NCBI GenBank assembly: GCA_031216915.1
Contig: CM062289.1
Location: 395,028,674 to 395,092,673 of the forward strand
DNA from: Pictodentalium vernedei
Taxonomy: Eukaryota > Mollusca > Scaphopoda > Dentaliida > Dentaliidae
Reading direction: 5' to 3'
Length of the DNA: 64,000 nucleotides
A program made the position numbers and the translations under genes. Shown piece by piece: positions 35,501 to 47,944 of this stretch (the stretch's first letter is position 1; each line of letters opens with the position of its first letter). The notes under the pieces are model-generated. The model did not search any database, was not told where the DNA came from, and was given only the letters and a program-made list of their open reading frames with translations.

Positions 35501-38500
35501 TCCTCATCCTCACAGCAGGGCACACGACCGCACATTGGCTACGTGACCTCGAGTATCCGATCAGTTTCGGCATTCAGTGATTCCACAGCGAATAGGTCGC
35601 GCCATCCGGTAGCCAAGGGACACGAGGCCTATACACTCCGTTCGCTCGCATATTGGAAGTATGCACGGGGTAACGATCTCGGAGCTTCCTGCGGCAATGC
35701 ATCGTAAGACCGCTGCTCCTCAGGCCTCAGTGACGGACGTGCTATCCGAGTTAGCACAGTTGTTTCGCAGCATCCCAGCAATTGACGGTTTCTCGGTCGA
35801 ATCAGCAATTATCCGACGGCGCTGGGCCGGTGCGGTCCGCGGTTGCATCAAGCTACGGACGACCGAACGCTTTATAGGGTCCGACAGGATGGCGAAAGGG
35901 ATTCGAAAGATTTCGAGTTTTCCCTTTAGTAGTATCGGAAGATGCCTTTCATATCTTCTGGCATTTCTTCCAGTGATTATTTTTCGGACTTCATTGCTGC
36001 GATCTTGGATAAGAGACTTATAGCGTCATTGGACTCGGATTTTTCGATCGGTACAGGGACTTTGTCCCTGACTTTCCGACGCAGTCCAATATTGTCATTA
36101 CAACATGTGTTTTATTTTTCGACGCTATATATTTATATATATATATACAAGCCTGCTACTAAGCATGATAGTTTAGTTTCTTGTCCGCGTGGCTCATTTC
36201 TGCCATTTTATCTTTTTTACATATAGTTTATTTTGGCAGAGCAGGGCATACCGAGAGTTCATATGCGTCTAGACGGTGTGATTAAAGACTGCATATATTC
36301 TTTTTCGCCGTTTATGTCTTTTCCAATTTCAATGTTGGGAACGACATTATGTATAGTAGACTTAACTTAGACGCTTTATTATACGTAATCCGCCTTACTG
36401 AGGCGTTATCATTACGTCTTCAAGAAAAGATTTACGGGATATTATTCTCAATGTAATTTCTTTTGAGGGCAGTAGTTTGTTCACGTATAACTCCGCCCTT
36501 CAGTGGCTGATTGGAGTTGGTTAGACGTGATGCAGCCCTAGCTACATCCACGCGTGGATAGTAGGTTAAGAACTCTCTCAGAGTCGCTTCGTTCTTGGAG
36601 GAGCTTCTCTTCGACGGCAACTTTCCGGCAATCCATGAATTGCTTGATTTATACATTCTCTTGTCTATCTACTGTTACAAGAGATTCAGACTGGGGCAAA
36701 CATTCGGTGGTTGACTCAGAGAGTGCCGCCGCAGTTGCCGGACCCGAGTGTGGCTGTTATGACGGTTGCCCGTCAAACAGATTGGGATATTTACTGATCC
36801 CTACGGATTCGAAGTGCCAGGGTCTTTGGGTTCCGCAGTCTTTTAGCTATCAGTTTAACTTCCGCGGAATAATGTTTTTTAGGCTTGCTTTATGTCATTG
36901 CATGAACATTATTCAGAAACGCATGCCCAAATTCCTGTCCTTTAATTCGACAGTAGTGGCGTATCTCCGGAACCAGGGAGGCACTCTTTCGTTTCCGTTA
37001 TTCAATTTAATGGAAAGAATCCGTCTGTTGGTTATAGTACACCAAGTTCAGTTTTGGTCCGTCATATTCTGGGTCGTCTGATTGTTTTATCGCACTCCCG
37101 TTCTCTTACGGGTCGCTTGTTGCTGTCAGAATGGACTCTCAACAAACAAGTATTCAATCAGATTTGCTATCTATGGGAGCGCCCAATGATGTTTTATTTA
37201 TGACACAGCTTGCTAATCAATTGCAGACGTATGTGTTGGCTTGTCCAGATCTCTGAGCTAATACTGTTAACGCTCTATTGATCTATAGGACGGAATGATA
37301 GGATACGTGTATCCTCCGGCGCTGTTGTTTTAGCAGGTTTTGCTAAGATAAACAACCACAATACATTTCTGTTGATAGCATCTCTATCTTCACAGAGATC
37401 ATGAGTAATTTACTCTCTTGTCTACTGTGGATCTTAACGTGAAATCTTCCTCTATGTGAGGATCTTTTTTCACTGGGTAAATCGTGTCATCTTTATCACA
37501 ACCAGCAAGGTCGCAACCTTCATGTATTCCGTTGTGTGGTCCGTTTTGCATTGTAAGCACTGTACTGGACGAGCTTTGGACGCGATTTCTTACTATAGGA
37601 GATCCTCTTCTTCGCTATTCTATGCGACTAAAGTGGAGGCTCTTCCGTCGTGATGTAGGGATCATTATGTTCATATGGTTGATCCCTCCATACTACTCAT
37701 TGCTATTTTTTAGTATACTTGTTTCACAAGATCTACTGCAGCCTGTTGTTATTTAGGTTATAGGTTTATGTTACCTCATACCTATGCACTCTACGATAGT
37801 TTACAATTGAGTCTTTTGTCTCTTTATCTAAGTCAGTTAGTAACCTTTTGATAAATAGACTTAGAATCTTTAGATTAAATTCCTATACGGATTTTAACTT
37901 CGGTTCTTTTTTAGCAAAGTAATCATTTGAGCCTCTGGAAACAGTAGTTTTCAAATTCTGACCTTTTAGACAGTAATTCTGTTGGTTTCTCTTTTACTGT
38001 AGAGTCAGTGAGTTTCATGCACTATCGATGGATGATTTTCACTTTCATAGTTTCGGAATCAATACTTCCGTTACTATTTAGGTTGGATTGTTGCATAAGA
38101 GTTAGGCTCCTATTATCCGGAACCTATTATTTTAAGGTCCTTCCGTCTTCGTATGGGCATAGGCCTTTACTCTTTCCGGGTACAGTTTATGTATTTATAA
38201 ACAGATATCTGTTTATTACAAGGGCGTAAGCTTCTTCTGTCTTTGATGTCTAGTAGAAGGACGTTACGCTCCATTTTATTGTTAATGGATTCTATTAACT
38301 AGCGTACTGCTTATGGTATATCATTGGCTTAGCAGTTGTGCTTAAGATTTCGGCTCATGAAGTAAGAGTTCTTCTACTTCTTGGGCTTACATTAATAGTG
38401 TTGCTATTATAGATTTTTGAAGGCTGCTCATTGCGCTCAGCCATCCATTCATGAATTTTATCTCAGAAATATCGAGTCCATTTCTGGAGGCCTCTATTGT

Positions 38501-39522
38501 TAGGTCTATTATCTACTGCTCAGAATGTCATTCTTTTAACAGTTGCTACTATAGCTAGGTAGGCTGTCTGTTTCGGCAGTGTCTCCGTTCGGCTGCCCTC
38601 TTCGCTCTGGGCTATTTGACCCAGGGCAAGAAAAAAGGGGGGGGGGGGGGGGGGGGAGGGTGTTCCCTTGGGTCACCTGTTTTTACTATGAAAACAAGGG
38701 GATACCTCCTCCGGAGTTAGTAATTCTGAGCTGTTATTGGGATGGTTGTTTAGTGAGAAGTTTAAGTTTATAAAATTCATTCAAGTCTTAGTTTTTAAAG
38801 TATAGCTTTTGAATATTGCATATGTCAACGGACATGATTATGCAATTCTCACACACTTTTAGGAGTATAAGAGTCTCTATTCTCTAGACTTACTTTATTA
38901 TTGGCTTACTTTAAAAATTATTAGTATAAGGATTATTGGATATTAATAGAGTACATGGATGTATGAAGCTCAATTTTTGGAAGGTGTTGTATCTTTCTAA
39001 TTTATCATAAATAAGAAAGATACATGTAAGGCCTATTACTTCTTTTCCCTACAGGGGATGACTCTATTTTATTTTATTGAGCGTATTCCATTTTGCTCTA
39101 TGTCCTTGGCCCTCCAGCCTTTTTACTATTCAGCTATGTCTGGGTCATTGGTACAGTATAAAAATGTTAAAAAATTTATAGTAATTTATATATTTTTTAT
39201 ACTTACCAATGACCCAGACGGGGATGGCCCTCCCAGGAGTTGGGAACTCTTGCCTCCCCGCTGAGTACATAGCGCTTACCAGGCACTGGTTATTAGAATG
39301 ATAAATGGCGCCAATTTCGGAACGTCCTTGACACTGCGCATGCGCAGTAGGGGCGAAGTGTGGAGGGCCTTTCAGGACATGTTTTCTTTAGTTTTAGATG
39401 CAAATTTTGGGGATTGGGGGCAAAATTTGTGTTTGGCCCTATATTTTAAGAGTTAGCACCAGCTATGTCTGGGTCATTGGTAAGTATAAAAAATATATAA
39501 ATTACTATATATATTTTTTAAC
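32508..39522 (+). mobile_element. DIRS-type tyrosine-recombinase retrotransposon, copy B (full length, fossil)
   Basis: The left terminal repeat (about 32508-32700) reads ATTTTTATACTGTACCAATG then ACCCAGAC; its reverse complement recurs on the right. Parts in order are gag-like sequence in tandem versions (about 33600-36200), an RNase H remnant (about 36680-37150), a tyrosine recombinase remnant (about 37250-38560), an internal complementary region at about 39130-39235 that pairs with both outer ends joined together, and the right terminal repeat ending at about 39522. That complementary region is the known DIRS hallmark thought to template a circular intermediate. It is broken many times over. 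It matches copy A over almost its whole length, including a G run (38637-38656) at the same place. It lies in the large SSBP1 intron. Confidence 0.9.
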
Positions 39523-39605
39523 ATTTCAGCTGTTTTCATGTTTATTTCTGTATTTTTCTTCGCAATCAGAGATTTGTGATCAATGTGGGAGCGTCAAAGT
39601 GAAAA

Positions 39606-40062
39606 TACCGTATTTACTCTATGTATTGGGACACTCTATGATTTGGGACACACATTTTTTCCAGAAAACTTTTTTTTTATGCTCCAAAGTTTGGGACATT
39701 CAGGAGATTTGTTTCCAGTTGGCCCGTCGCTAGTAGCAGACGACACTCATAAAAAAAATTCTTGAGTAACTAAAAATTTTCATTTTTTGCTTCCAAAACA
39801 TAGCTTATGATCCCTCATTGGAACGAGCGCAATACGCTCGTTCCAATGAGGGATCATAAGCTATGTTTTGGAAGCAAAAAATGAAAATATAAAAAAAAAT
39901 TTGACGGCGATTTTCGTATATAGTGATGGAAAACGAATCACACACAACTTTACTCAGCATCAAATCAAGACCAGGCTCTGTTGTTTCCCCATTTTCTAAG
40001 AATTGGGACACCTGTGAAAATAATTATTTTTAGCTGTCCCAATACATAGAGTAAATACGGTA
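39606..40062. mobile_element. TA-flanked inverted-repeat element with a borrowed MITE-type hairpin core
   Basis: TACCGTATTTACTCTATGTA, continuing TTGGGACA, is repeated exactly in reverse at the right end (28 identical bases per arm, TA included). Outer TA suggests Tc1/mariner-type insertion. The middle (39736-39900) holds GACGACACTCATAAAAA and a hairpin with CTCATTGGAACGAGC that belong to the TTAA MITE families, but no TTAACCC ends are present. It has no coding capacity. Confidence 0.65.
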
Positions 40063-40497
40063 GATGACTTACTTTAAAAAAATTGAAAATTCCACATTCA
40101 TTTAAATGCAGTTTTTTGATAAATAAAATATATGAAAGGGAATTAAATAATAGATATTTATTTATTCATAGAATGGCTTTAATTTTCATCAGTTTTCCAA
40201 ATGCAATCAAAATGTAAACAACATCTTGACCTCAACTATTTTACAGTTTAATTTTACAGTGAAAATAATTATTTTTAGCTGTCCCAATACATAGAGTAAA
40301 TACGGTAGATGACTTACTTTAAAAAAATTGAAAATTCCACATTCATTTAAATGCAGTTTTTTGATAAATAAAATATATGAAAGGGAATTAAATAATAGAT
40401 ATTTATTTATTCATAGAATGGCTTTAATTTTCATCAGTTTTCCAAATGCAATCAAAATGTAAACAACATCTTGACCTCAACTATTTTACAGTTTAAA
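40014..40497. repeat. Exact tandem duplication of 245 bp
   Basis: GTGAAAATAATTATTTTTAG at 40014 recurs at 40259, and every base I compared from there to CTATTTTACAGTTTA is identical in both units. The duplicated block includes the right inverted repeat of the element 39606-40062, so the TA-flanked end occurs a second time at about 40280-40307. It is a very recent duplication or an assembly artefact. From 40498 to 41296 there is no gene; a G run lies at about 40890-40906. Confidence 0.85.
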
Positions 40498-41296
40498 AAT
40501 AGGTTAAAGTCGCTTAAGATACCAAAAAATTATGACTGCAGATTTATACACAATGAACTTATTTTCTAACAATACATTTATGCCATTGTGCTGACAAGAG
40601 AACTGTTAACTGTTGTTGGCCGTCTGTACCCAGAAAATTTCGAATGGAATTAAAAAAACCCAAATCCTTCAATGATGAAAAGAAAAGTTTTGTTTAGGGC
40701 ACAAACATCCACACATGCATGAAGGATTTTGATAAAAATACTTTCCAAGTACAAATCTTCTTAAGTAACTGAACATTAGGACATCTTTTCTTATTAACAT
40801 TTCCAGACTTTGGAAATTATTATCTGAGCAGACTGTGATAAAAGCAAACCACAGGTGATGTGCTCTGCAGTGGGGTGAGTTGGGGGGATGGGGGGGGGGG
40901 GGGGGGTTGTGAAGAAGAGGATGGTGGGGGGTCAAATCAACAATTATTTTATGATGTTTGAACATAGCATAAGTGCATCAGCATAATTGCATAATTGACA
41001 ACTAGATCTGGATATAAGCTGGTGTTAATGGTGGTCTCTGAGCTGAAAATTTGCAAATTTTTTCTTCTAGTTTGTCCCCGCACGAACCTTTCCCTGAAAT
41101 CCATCCCATTTCCCTGAAAATCACTCTCAGGTTCCCTGAAAAATTATTCTGAAGGTTAACATGTCTGCACTAGATTCAGACCGTGTTTTCACAGGAGTTA
41201 AACTATCAGTGGGTGATTGGCTTGTATCAAATTTTCTGTGGGTGAAAGCGAGTAACTGGCTCACAATTTTATGGCTTACTGTTCAGTAAAACACTT

Positions 41297-42383
41297 TTTA
41301 GCTCCACCTGATAAAGTCAGCAGAGCTTTTCTGATGTTAAGATGTCCGCCATCCATCTGTCTGTCCATCTGTTCGTCCATCCATCTGGCATCAACATTTT
41401 GTTTGTCCAGGCCATAATTTCTTAACCGCTGAATATTTTTTAATGAAACTTTATATCAATATGTAATATCAAAAGACAGTGTGTCACAAATTATAATATG
41501 GTATGTGCCCCTCAAGGTCATGGTCACAGGCCCTATGATAATGTGACACTGAGAAAAAACTTTGACATTTGTTTGTCCAGGCCATAATTTCTTAACCACT
41601 GAATATTTTTTAATGAAACTTTATACCAATATGTAATATCATAAGATAGTGTGTCGTGAATTATTTTATGGCATGTGACCCTCAAGGTCACAGTCCCTAT
41701 GATAAGGTGACACTTAGAAAAACTTCGACATTTGTTTGTCCAGGCCATAATTTCTTCACAGAATATTAGCTCCACCTGACAGAATGTCAGTGGAGCTTTT
41801 CTAATGCTAAGTTCTCCATCATTCATCCATCTGTCTATCCGTCCATCGCCTGTCCATCCATCATCAACATTTTGTTTGTCCAGTCCATATAATTTGATCT
41901 AATTGACAGATCTTGTTCATACTTGGTATAATTATTGCTCATGACTCAAATGTGTGTCGCGACATTGATCCAAGGTCATATCGTCATGGTCACTGATAGC
42001 AAAACTTGGATATTGTTATACAGCCCTTGTCTGGGCCATATAATGGTGTGATTGACAGATCTTATTCAGAGTTGATACAATTATTATTCATGACTCAAAG
42101 GTGTGTCATGACTTTGATCCAAGGTTATACCGTCAAGGTCACAGACAACAAGGCTTTGATATTGTTATGCAGCCCTTGTGTGGTCTGGTCTGTATAATTA
42201 AATCTGTGTGACAGATCTTGTTCATACTTCACACCATTGTTACCCATAACCTAACCTTGTGTCATGACTTTTACCCATTGTCATATCAAGATGGTTAAGG
42301 TCACAAGCATTAACACTTGCATTCTTGTCTTATTTCCCTAAAACATGACTCCCGACAGAGCTATCTAGGCGAGACGCCTCTTG
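41297..42383 (+). mobile_element. Helentron-like AGCTCCACC-family element with a second internal 5' end
   Basis: A T run then AGCTCCACCTGATAAAGTCA/GCAGAGCTTTTCTGATG starts it, followed by CCATCTGTCTGTCCATCTG. Tandem units carry TTTGTTTGTCCAGGCCATAA and CTCAAGGTCA. A second 5' end (AGCTCCACCTGACAGAATG) appears at about 41768. It ends CTAGGCGAGACGCCTCTTG, a hairpin with the TCTTG tail shared with other families here. Units around 41880-42300 repeat TTGTTCATACTT and GTCATGACTTTGATCCAAGG. Confidence 0.55.
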
Positions 42384-42627
42384 TTCAGAAATAAATTAGT
42401 CTTTCCTTTTGATTACCTATTTTCTGAGAGCCATAAGTACTAATATAAGTGTTGTATCTAAACTGATACATACTTACTGTTGATTGAACACTAAGATTTG
42501 ATTCTGGAGTCTCATATCTGCCATTCTTGATTCATAAGTCATCCTTGGCTGATTATACCCCCAATATCTGTCGATAGAGGTTTAAACTAATACAAGTTAA
42601 CAGTAAATTATCGTGTGTGATTCTTTT

Positions 42628-44426
42628 TTATACGCCCGTTTGAAAAACGGGACGTATTATAGTATGGCGTTGTCCGTCCGTCTGTCCGTCCATCCATTCG
42701 TCCGTCCGTCCGTCCGTTTGTCCGTTTGGTTTCCGAACAATAACTTTAGTATTTGTTTTCCGATCGGCTCCAAATGTGGTATGTGGTTTAATCACAACAA
42801 AATACAGGTCAAGTTCGAATATGGGGTCGGTCTGAACATTTTTCGCCTGAATTATGGCCCCTGTTGGACTTAGAATTCGTCAAATATTTGGTTTCCGGAT
42901 GATAACTTTAGTATTTGTTTTCCGATCGGCTCCAAATTTGGTATGTGGTTTAATCACAACAAAAGACAGGTCAAGTTCGAATGTGGGGTTGGTCCGAACA
43001 TTTTTCGCCTGAATTATGGCCCCTGTTGGACTTAGAATTCGTCAAATATTTGGTTTCCGGATGATAACTTTAGTATTTGTTTTCCGATTGGCTCCAAATT
43101 TGGTATGTGGTTTAATCACAACAAAATACAGGTCAAGTTCGAATATGGGGTCGGTCTGAACAATTTTTGCCTGAATTATGGCCCCTGTTGGACTTAGAAT
43201 TTGTCTAATATTTGGTTTCCGGATGATAACTTTAGTATTTGTTTTCCGATCGGCTCCAAACTTGGTATGTGGTTTAATCACAACAAAATACAGGTCAAGT
43301 TCGAATATGTGGTCGGTCTGAACAATTTTTGCCTGAATTATGGCCCCTGTTGGACTTAGAATTCTTCGTCAAATATTTGGTTTCCGGATGATAACTTTAG
43401 TATTTGTTTTTCGATTGGCTTCAAACTTGTTAGTCTTTTTCTCAAATGACTGAAAAATTTAGTCATTTCACAAAAACGGGACGTATTATAGTATGGCGTT
43501 GTCCGTCCGTCTGTCCATCCGTCTGTCTGTCGGTTTGGTTTCCGAACAATAACTTTAGTATTTGTTTTCCGATCGGCTCCAAATGTGGTATGTGGTTTAA
43601 TCACAACAAAATACAGGTCAAGTTCGAATATGGGGTTGGTCCGAACATTTTTCGCCTGAATTATGGCCCCAGTTGGACTTAGAATTCGTCAAATATTTGG
43701 TTTCCGGATGATAACTTTAGTATTTGTTTTCCGATCGGCTCCAAATTTGGTATGTGGTTTAATCACAACAAAAGACAGGTCAAGTTCGAATATGGGGTCG
43801 GTCCGAACATTTTTCGTCTGAATTATGGCCCCTGTTGGACTTAGAATTCGTCAAATATTTGGTTTCCAGATGATAACTTTAGTATTTGTTTTCCGATTGG
43901 CTCCAAATTTGGTATGTGGTTTAATCACAACAAAATACAGGTCAAGTTTGAATATGGGGTCGGTCTGAACAATTTTTGCCTGAATTATGGCCCCTGTTGG
44001 ACTTAGAATTCGTCAAATATTTGGTTTCCGGGTGATAACTTTAGTATTTGTTCTCCGATCGGCTCCAAACTTGGTATGTGGTTTAATCACAACAAAATAC
44101 AGGTCAAGTTCGAATATGGGGTCGGTCTGAACAATTTTTGCCTGAATTATGGCCCCTGTTGGACTTAGAATTCTTCGTCAAATATTTGGTTTCCGGATGA
44201 TAACTTTAGTATTTGTTTTTCGATTGGCTTCAAACTTGTTAGTCTTTTTCTCAAATGACTGAAAAATTTAGTCATTTCACAAAATCACTGATTTCAAAGT
44301 CTGACCGTAACATATATATATATGCCAGTATAAATTTCTCGCACTCTAAAAAAATTGCAAATGTGTTAAAATGGTACAATTTGAACAGTTCACGGGCGTA
44401 TGATGCAATGCCCAGCGGTGCTCTTG
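42628..44426 (+). mobile_element. Helentron-like TATACGCCCG-family element, internally duplicated
   Basis: It opens TATACGCCCGTTTGAAAAAC, GGGACGTATTATAGTATGGC, then GTCCGTCCGTCTGTCCGTCC. Units of about 160 bp contain TTTGGTTTCCGGATGATAAC, GATCGGCTCCAAA, TTTAATCACAACAAAA and GGCCCCTGTTGGACTTAGAA (about nine units). A larger repeat of about 0.8 kb is visible, because GACGTATTATAGTATGGCG and ACTGAAAAATTTAGTCATTT each occur twice (42650/43482 and 43448/44257). It ends ACGGGCGTATGATGCAATGC, then CCAGCGGTGCTCTTG. 44427-44877 holds nothing I can name. Confidence 0.6.
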
Positions 44427-44877
44427 TTTTTTTTGTCAGGCACCATCACTAACGATATGCATTCTCCATGGCAACAAAATTGTTTACATTTGCTTTGTGT
44501 TTCTTTATGTCTCAAAGCAGTAGATTTAAACACATGAATACTTTTAGGTCTATTAAATAATATTTTAAAAGACTATTCAGTGCAGTAGTGCATTCTTTGC
44601 TGTAATCAAATAGATATGCTTCGATCAGCAAGAGTATGTTGAACGCTTGAAAGTGCCAAACATATGTGAGTCGGCAAACTAATTACTCATTCGAGAGGCG
44701 CTTGTATTTCTAACTGAAATTCAAAGATTGTAATTTGTATCAAACTGTGGCAAACACACAAAAATATCCAAAATATTAAACTAATTCCCCAAACAGACAG
44801 GGTTATCAATATCGTAAAAACATAAAGAAACATGGATAAGGGATGGTATGTCAAACTTCAAGGGATAAATTGTCATT

Positions 44878-46430
44878 TTTAGCTTAACTTGACAAAGTCA
44901 AGATAAGCTATTGCCATCAGTCTGTGAGTCTGTTCACATTTTCCTTTAGCATGGGCTACACCCCGCAGTTCTTGTCTGATCGTCATGAAATTTCATATGC
45001 AGGTTTGGGGTCATGTCTAGATGAGAACTTCCCCTTTTGGTCGCGATCGGTCAACCGGTATGGCTGCCCGAGCCCAAAACCCGAAAACTATTAGCACAGT
45101 CTACAGGTCGTATTTATGAAGGGATTTCTTTGTAACTTGGAAGGATGCCTCTGTATAATGCCTAGATGAGAACGTCCCCTTTTGGGCATGATCTGTCAAC
45201 CGTGATGGCTGCCCAAGCCCAAAAACTTTTAGCACAGTCTGCAGGTCATGTTTAATATGGAGGGATTTCATTGTAACTTGGTAGGATGACTCCTTATGAT
45301 GTCTAGATGAGAATTTCCCCATTTGGGCATGATCTGCCAACCGTGATGACTGCCCAAGCCCAAAACCCGAAAACCTTTAGCACAGTCTACAGGTCATATT
45401 TATTAAGGAATTTCATTGTAACTTGGTGGGTTGACTTCATATAATGTCTAGATGAGAAAGTCCCCTTTTGGACGTGATTGGGCAACTGTGACAGCTACAG
45501 GGGCTCGAAGACCGAAAACCTTTTGCACAGTCTACAGGTCATATTTATGAAGGGATTTCATTGTAACTTGGTAGGATGACTCCAAATAATGTCTAGATGA
45601 GAACGTCCTATTTTGATCGCGATCATTCAGCCTTGATGGGTGCCCGAGCCCAAAAACCTTTAGCATAGGCAAAAGGTCATATTTAAGGAAGGATTTCATT
45701 GTAACCTGTTAGGATGACTCCATATAATGCCTAGATGATGACATCCCCTTTTGGTCGACTGTGATGGCTACAGGTGCCCGAAGCCTGAAAACCTTGAGCA
45801 CAGTCTACAGATCATATTTATGAAGGGATTTCATTGCAACTTCGTAGGATCACTCCAGATGATGCCCAGATGAGAATGCCCCCTTTTGGTTGCAATCATT
45901 TAACCATGATGGCTGCCCGAGCCCAAAGCCCCAAAACCTTTAGCACAGTTTACAGGTCATATTTATGAAGAGATTTCATTGTAACTTGGTAGGTTGACTT
46001 TATGTAATGTCTAGATGAGAACGTCCCCTTTGGACACAATTGGGAAACTGATGGCTACAGGGGCCCGAAGCCCGAAAACCTTTAGCGCAGTCTACAGGCC
46101 ATATATGAAGGGATTTCAATGTAACTTGATAGGATAACTCGTTTTGGAATAATTTCACTGTAACTTGGTAACTTTTGTTGATATACGTTAACTGTGAGGG
46201 CCACATACATTAACTGTGAGGTCACATTAACCCACCCCTCAGCTCTTTAGTACAGTGTACACCTCATATTATTTTTATCAAAAACGTAGCATACAGGGAA
46301 CAGAAATGAACATATTCCCAATTATCACAATTCTTGTCTTATTTTATAATCCTTTCTTAAACATTGAACATTATCCTTTCCATCAAACACAACACACAAG
46401 TTAAGCTACAGTGTCATTGACACTTTCATT
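44878..46430 (+). mobile_element. Helentron-like AGCTTAAC-family element with about nine 150 bp units
   Basis: A T run then AGCTTAACTTGACAAAGTCA, AGATAAGCTATTGCCATCAG. Units of roughly 150 bp carry TTTAGCACAGTCTACAGGTC, GGGATTTCATTGTAACTTGG, TAGGATGACTCC and CTAGATGAGAACGTCCCC. The 3' end is AGCTACAGTGTCATTGACAC, TTTCATT, the same terminus as 25076-29003 and 57894-59127 despite different internal units. It directly abuts the next element at 46431. Confidence 0.6.
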
Positions 46431-46859
46431 TTTAGCTCTGCCTGAGAAAATGTCAGCAGAGCTTTTTTAATGCTAAGTTGTGTCTTGTCTGTTCATCCAT
46501 CCATCGTCAACATTTTGTTTGTCTGGGCTGAAATTTCTTAACCACTGAAATGTTTTAACAAAACTTTGCAACTGTATGTATTGTCATTAGACAGTGTGTC
46601 ATTAGTCATAATGAGGTCTCTACCCTCAAGGTGAAGGTCTCTGTCAAGGTCACAAAAAATAATATTTGGATATTGCTATATTGTTCTTGTCCTGTCTCTA
46701 TTATCTGATCCATATGATTGATCTTGTTTATACTTGACAAAGTTGCTGACCATAACCAAAGATTGTGTCATGATTTTGACCCAAGGTCATATTCTTATGG
46801 TCAAGGTCACATTTAAGAACATTTCAATATTTTACCATTCTGTTTGTCCGGGCCATAAT
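46431..46859 (+). mobile_element. Left part of an AGCTCTGCC-family element split by DIRS copy C
   Basis: TTTAGCTCTGCCTGAGAAAA, then GTCAGCAGAGC, starts the element in the style of 41297. It breaks off at GTCCGGGCCATAAT, where the DIRS element begins; units at 41405 and 41573 show the uninterrupted reading GGCCATAATTTCTTAACC. Confidence 0.6.
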
Positions 46860-47944
46860 ATTTTTATACTGTACCAATGACCCAGACTTAGCTTGTGCTA
46901 ACTCCTTAAATTCTAGGGCCAAACACACATTTTGCCCCCCAATCCCCAAAATTTGCATCAAAATCCGAAATTTCAATGTCCTATGTTGTCCTCCATACCC
47001 TTTATCCACTGCGCATGCGCAGTTTCAAGGAGGTCTCGAAATGGCGCCAAATGTCATTCTTTGTTTGGCCCTAAATTTAGTAACATCTCACTGATATTTG
47101 TGCTTGTAAATCTCAGTTTAAATGATGCCAGACACTTAATTATGAAAGAAATGGTGGATCTAAGGAGGAAATAAAAGGATGAGAGGAAGAAATAGTGGCA
47201 GGATGTGTTCAGGGCTGTAACTTATAATTTTTTTACGAAATTATTTCATGTTCCCTAATTTCGGGGCATGGGCCTGATGTTGTCATTCTGGCTATGAATT
47301 TACCATTGTTTGTTCAGTGTTTCCTCTCTCCCTTTCCTTTATTCCCCCCTTGCTATTCTCCCATGCATTTGGCATAATTTTTGTAATTTTTTTTTTTTTT
47401 TACTTAAATTTCTTGGGAGTTTTGGCTTAGTAACAGAATAATTATTCTGTTTTTCCTCATGTTTATGTCCTCACCCTAGGGTGTTTTGGTCTGCATCTAC
47501 CATCCGATGTACTGCAGTTTGTTCTCTGGAAGTGTCTGTTTTACATCGGATAGTGTTTAAATTGGTAACTGATTTTGGGCCATGTTTACATTGCCTGGAG
47601 TCAGGTTTCCGGTTTTTGTACACTTTTTGTTCATGTTGACAGCAGTTACTTCTGATAGTGATTACTTGTCTTCTGTTTAGTTCTGCTCAAAGCCAGATAC
47701 ATTAATATTTTCCGTAAGTGTTACATTAATTTTTAAAAATGTTTCAAAATTTTTGTCCACACTTATGCTTTTTTGGGATCCATTTGGGCTCATTGTTCCC
47801 ATTGGGAACTTGGGCTCTTCTGAAATTTTTTCGAAAATTTTTTTTCTTTTGAATTATTTTTTCTAAATGTTATAATGGATTATATTATTATGTATCTTTG
47901 TTTTCAAGGGTTATTGCGAGTTCTATGACTGTTTATATTTTTTC

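Noticed and set aside
32267-41165. Large transposon bounded by inverted ACATGTTAAC sequences around DIRS copy B
   Set aside because: The matching ends are only about ten bases long with weak flanking similarity, and no target duplication was found; it could be chance or two separate old repeats.
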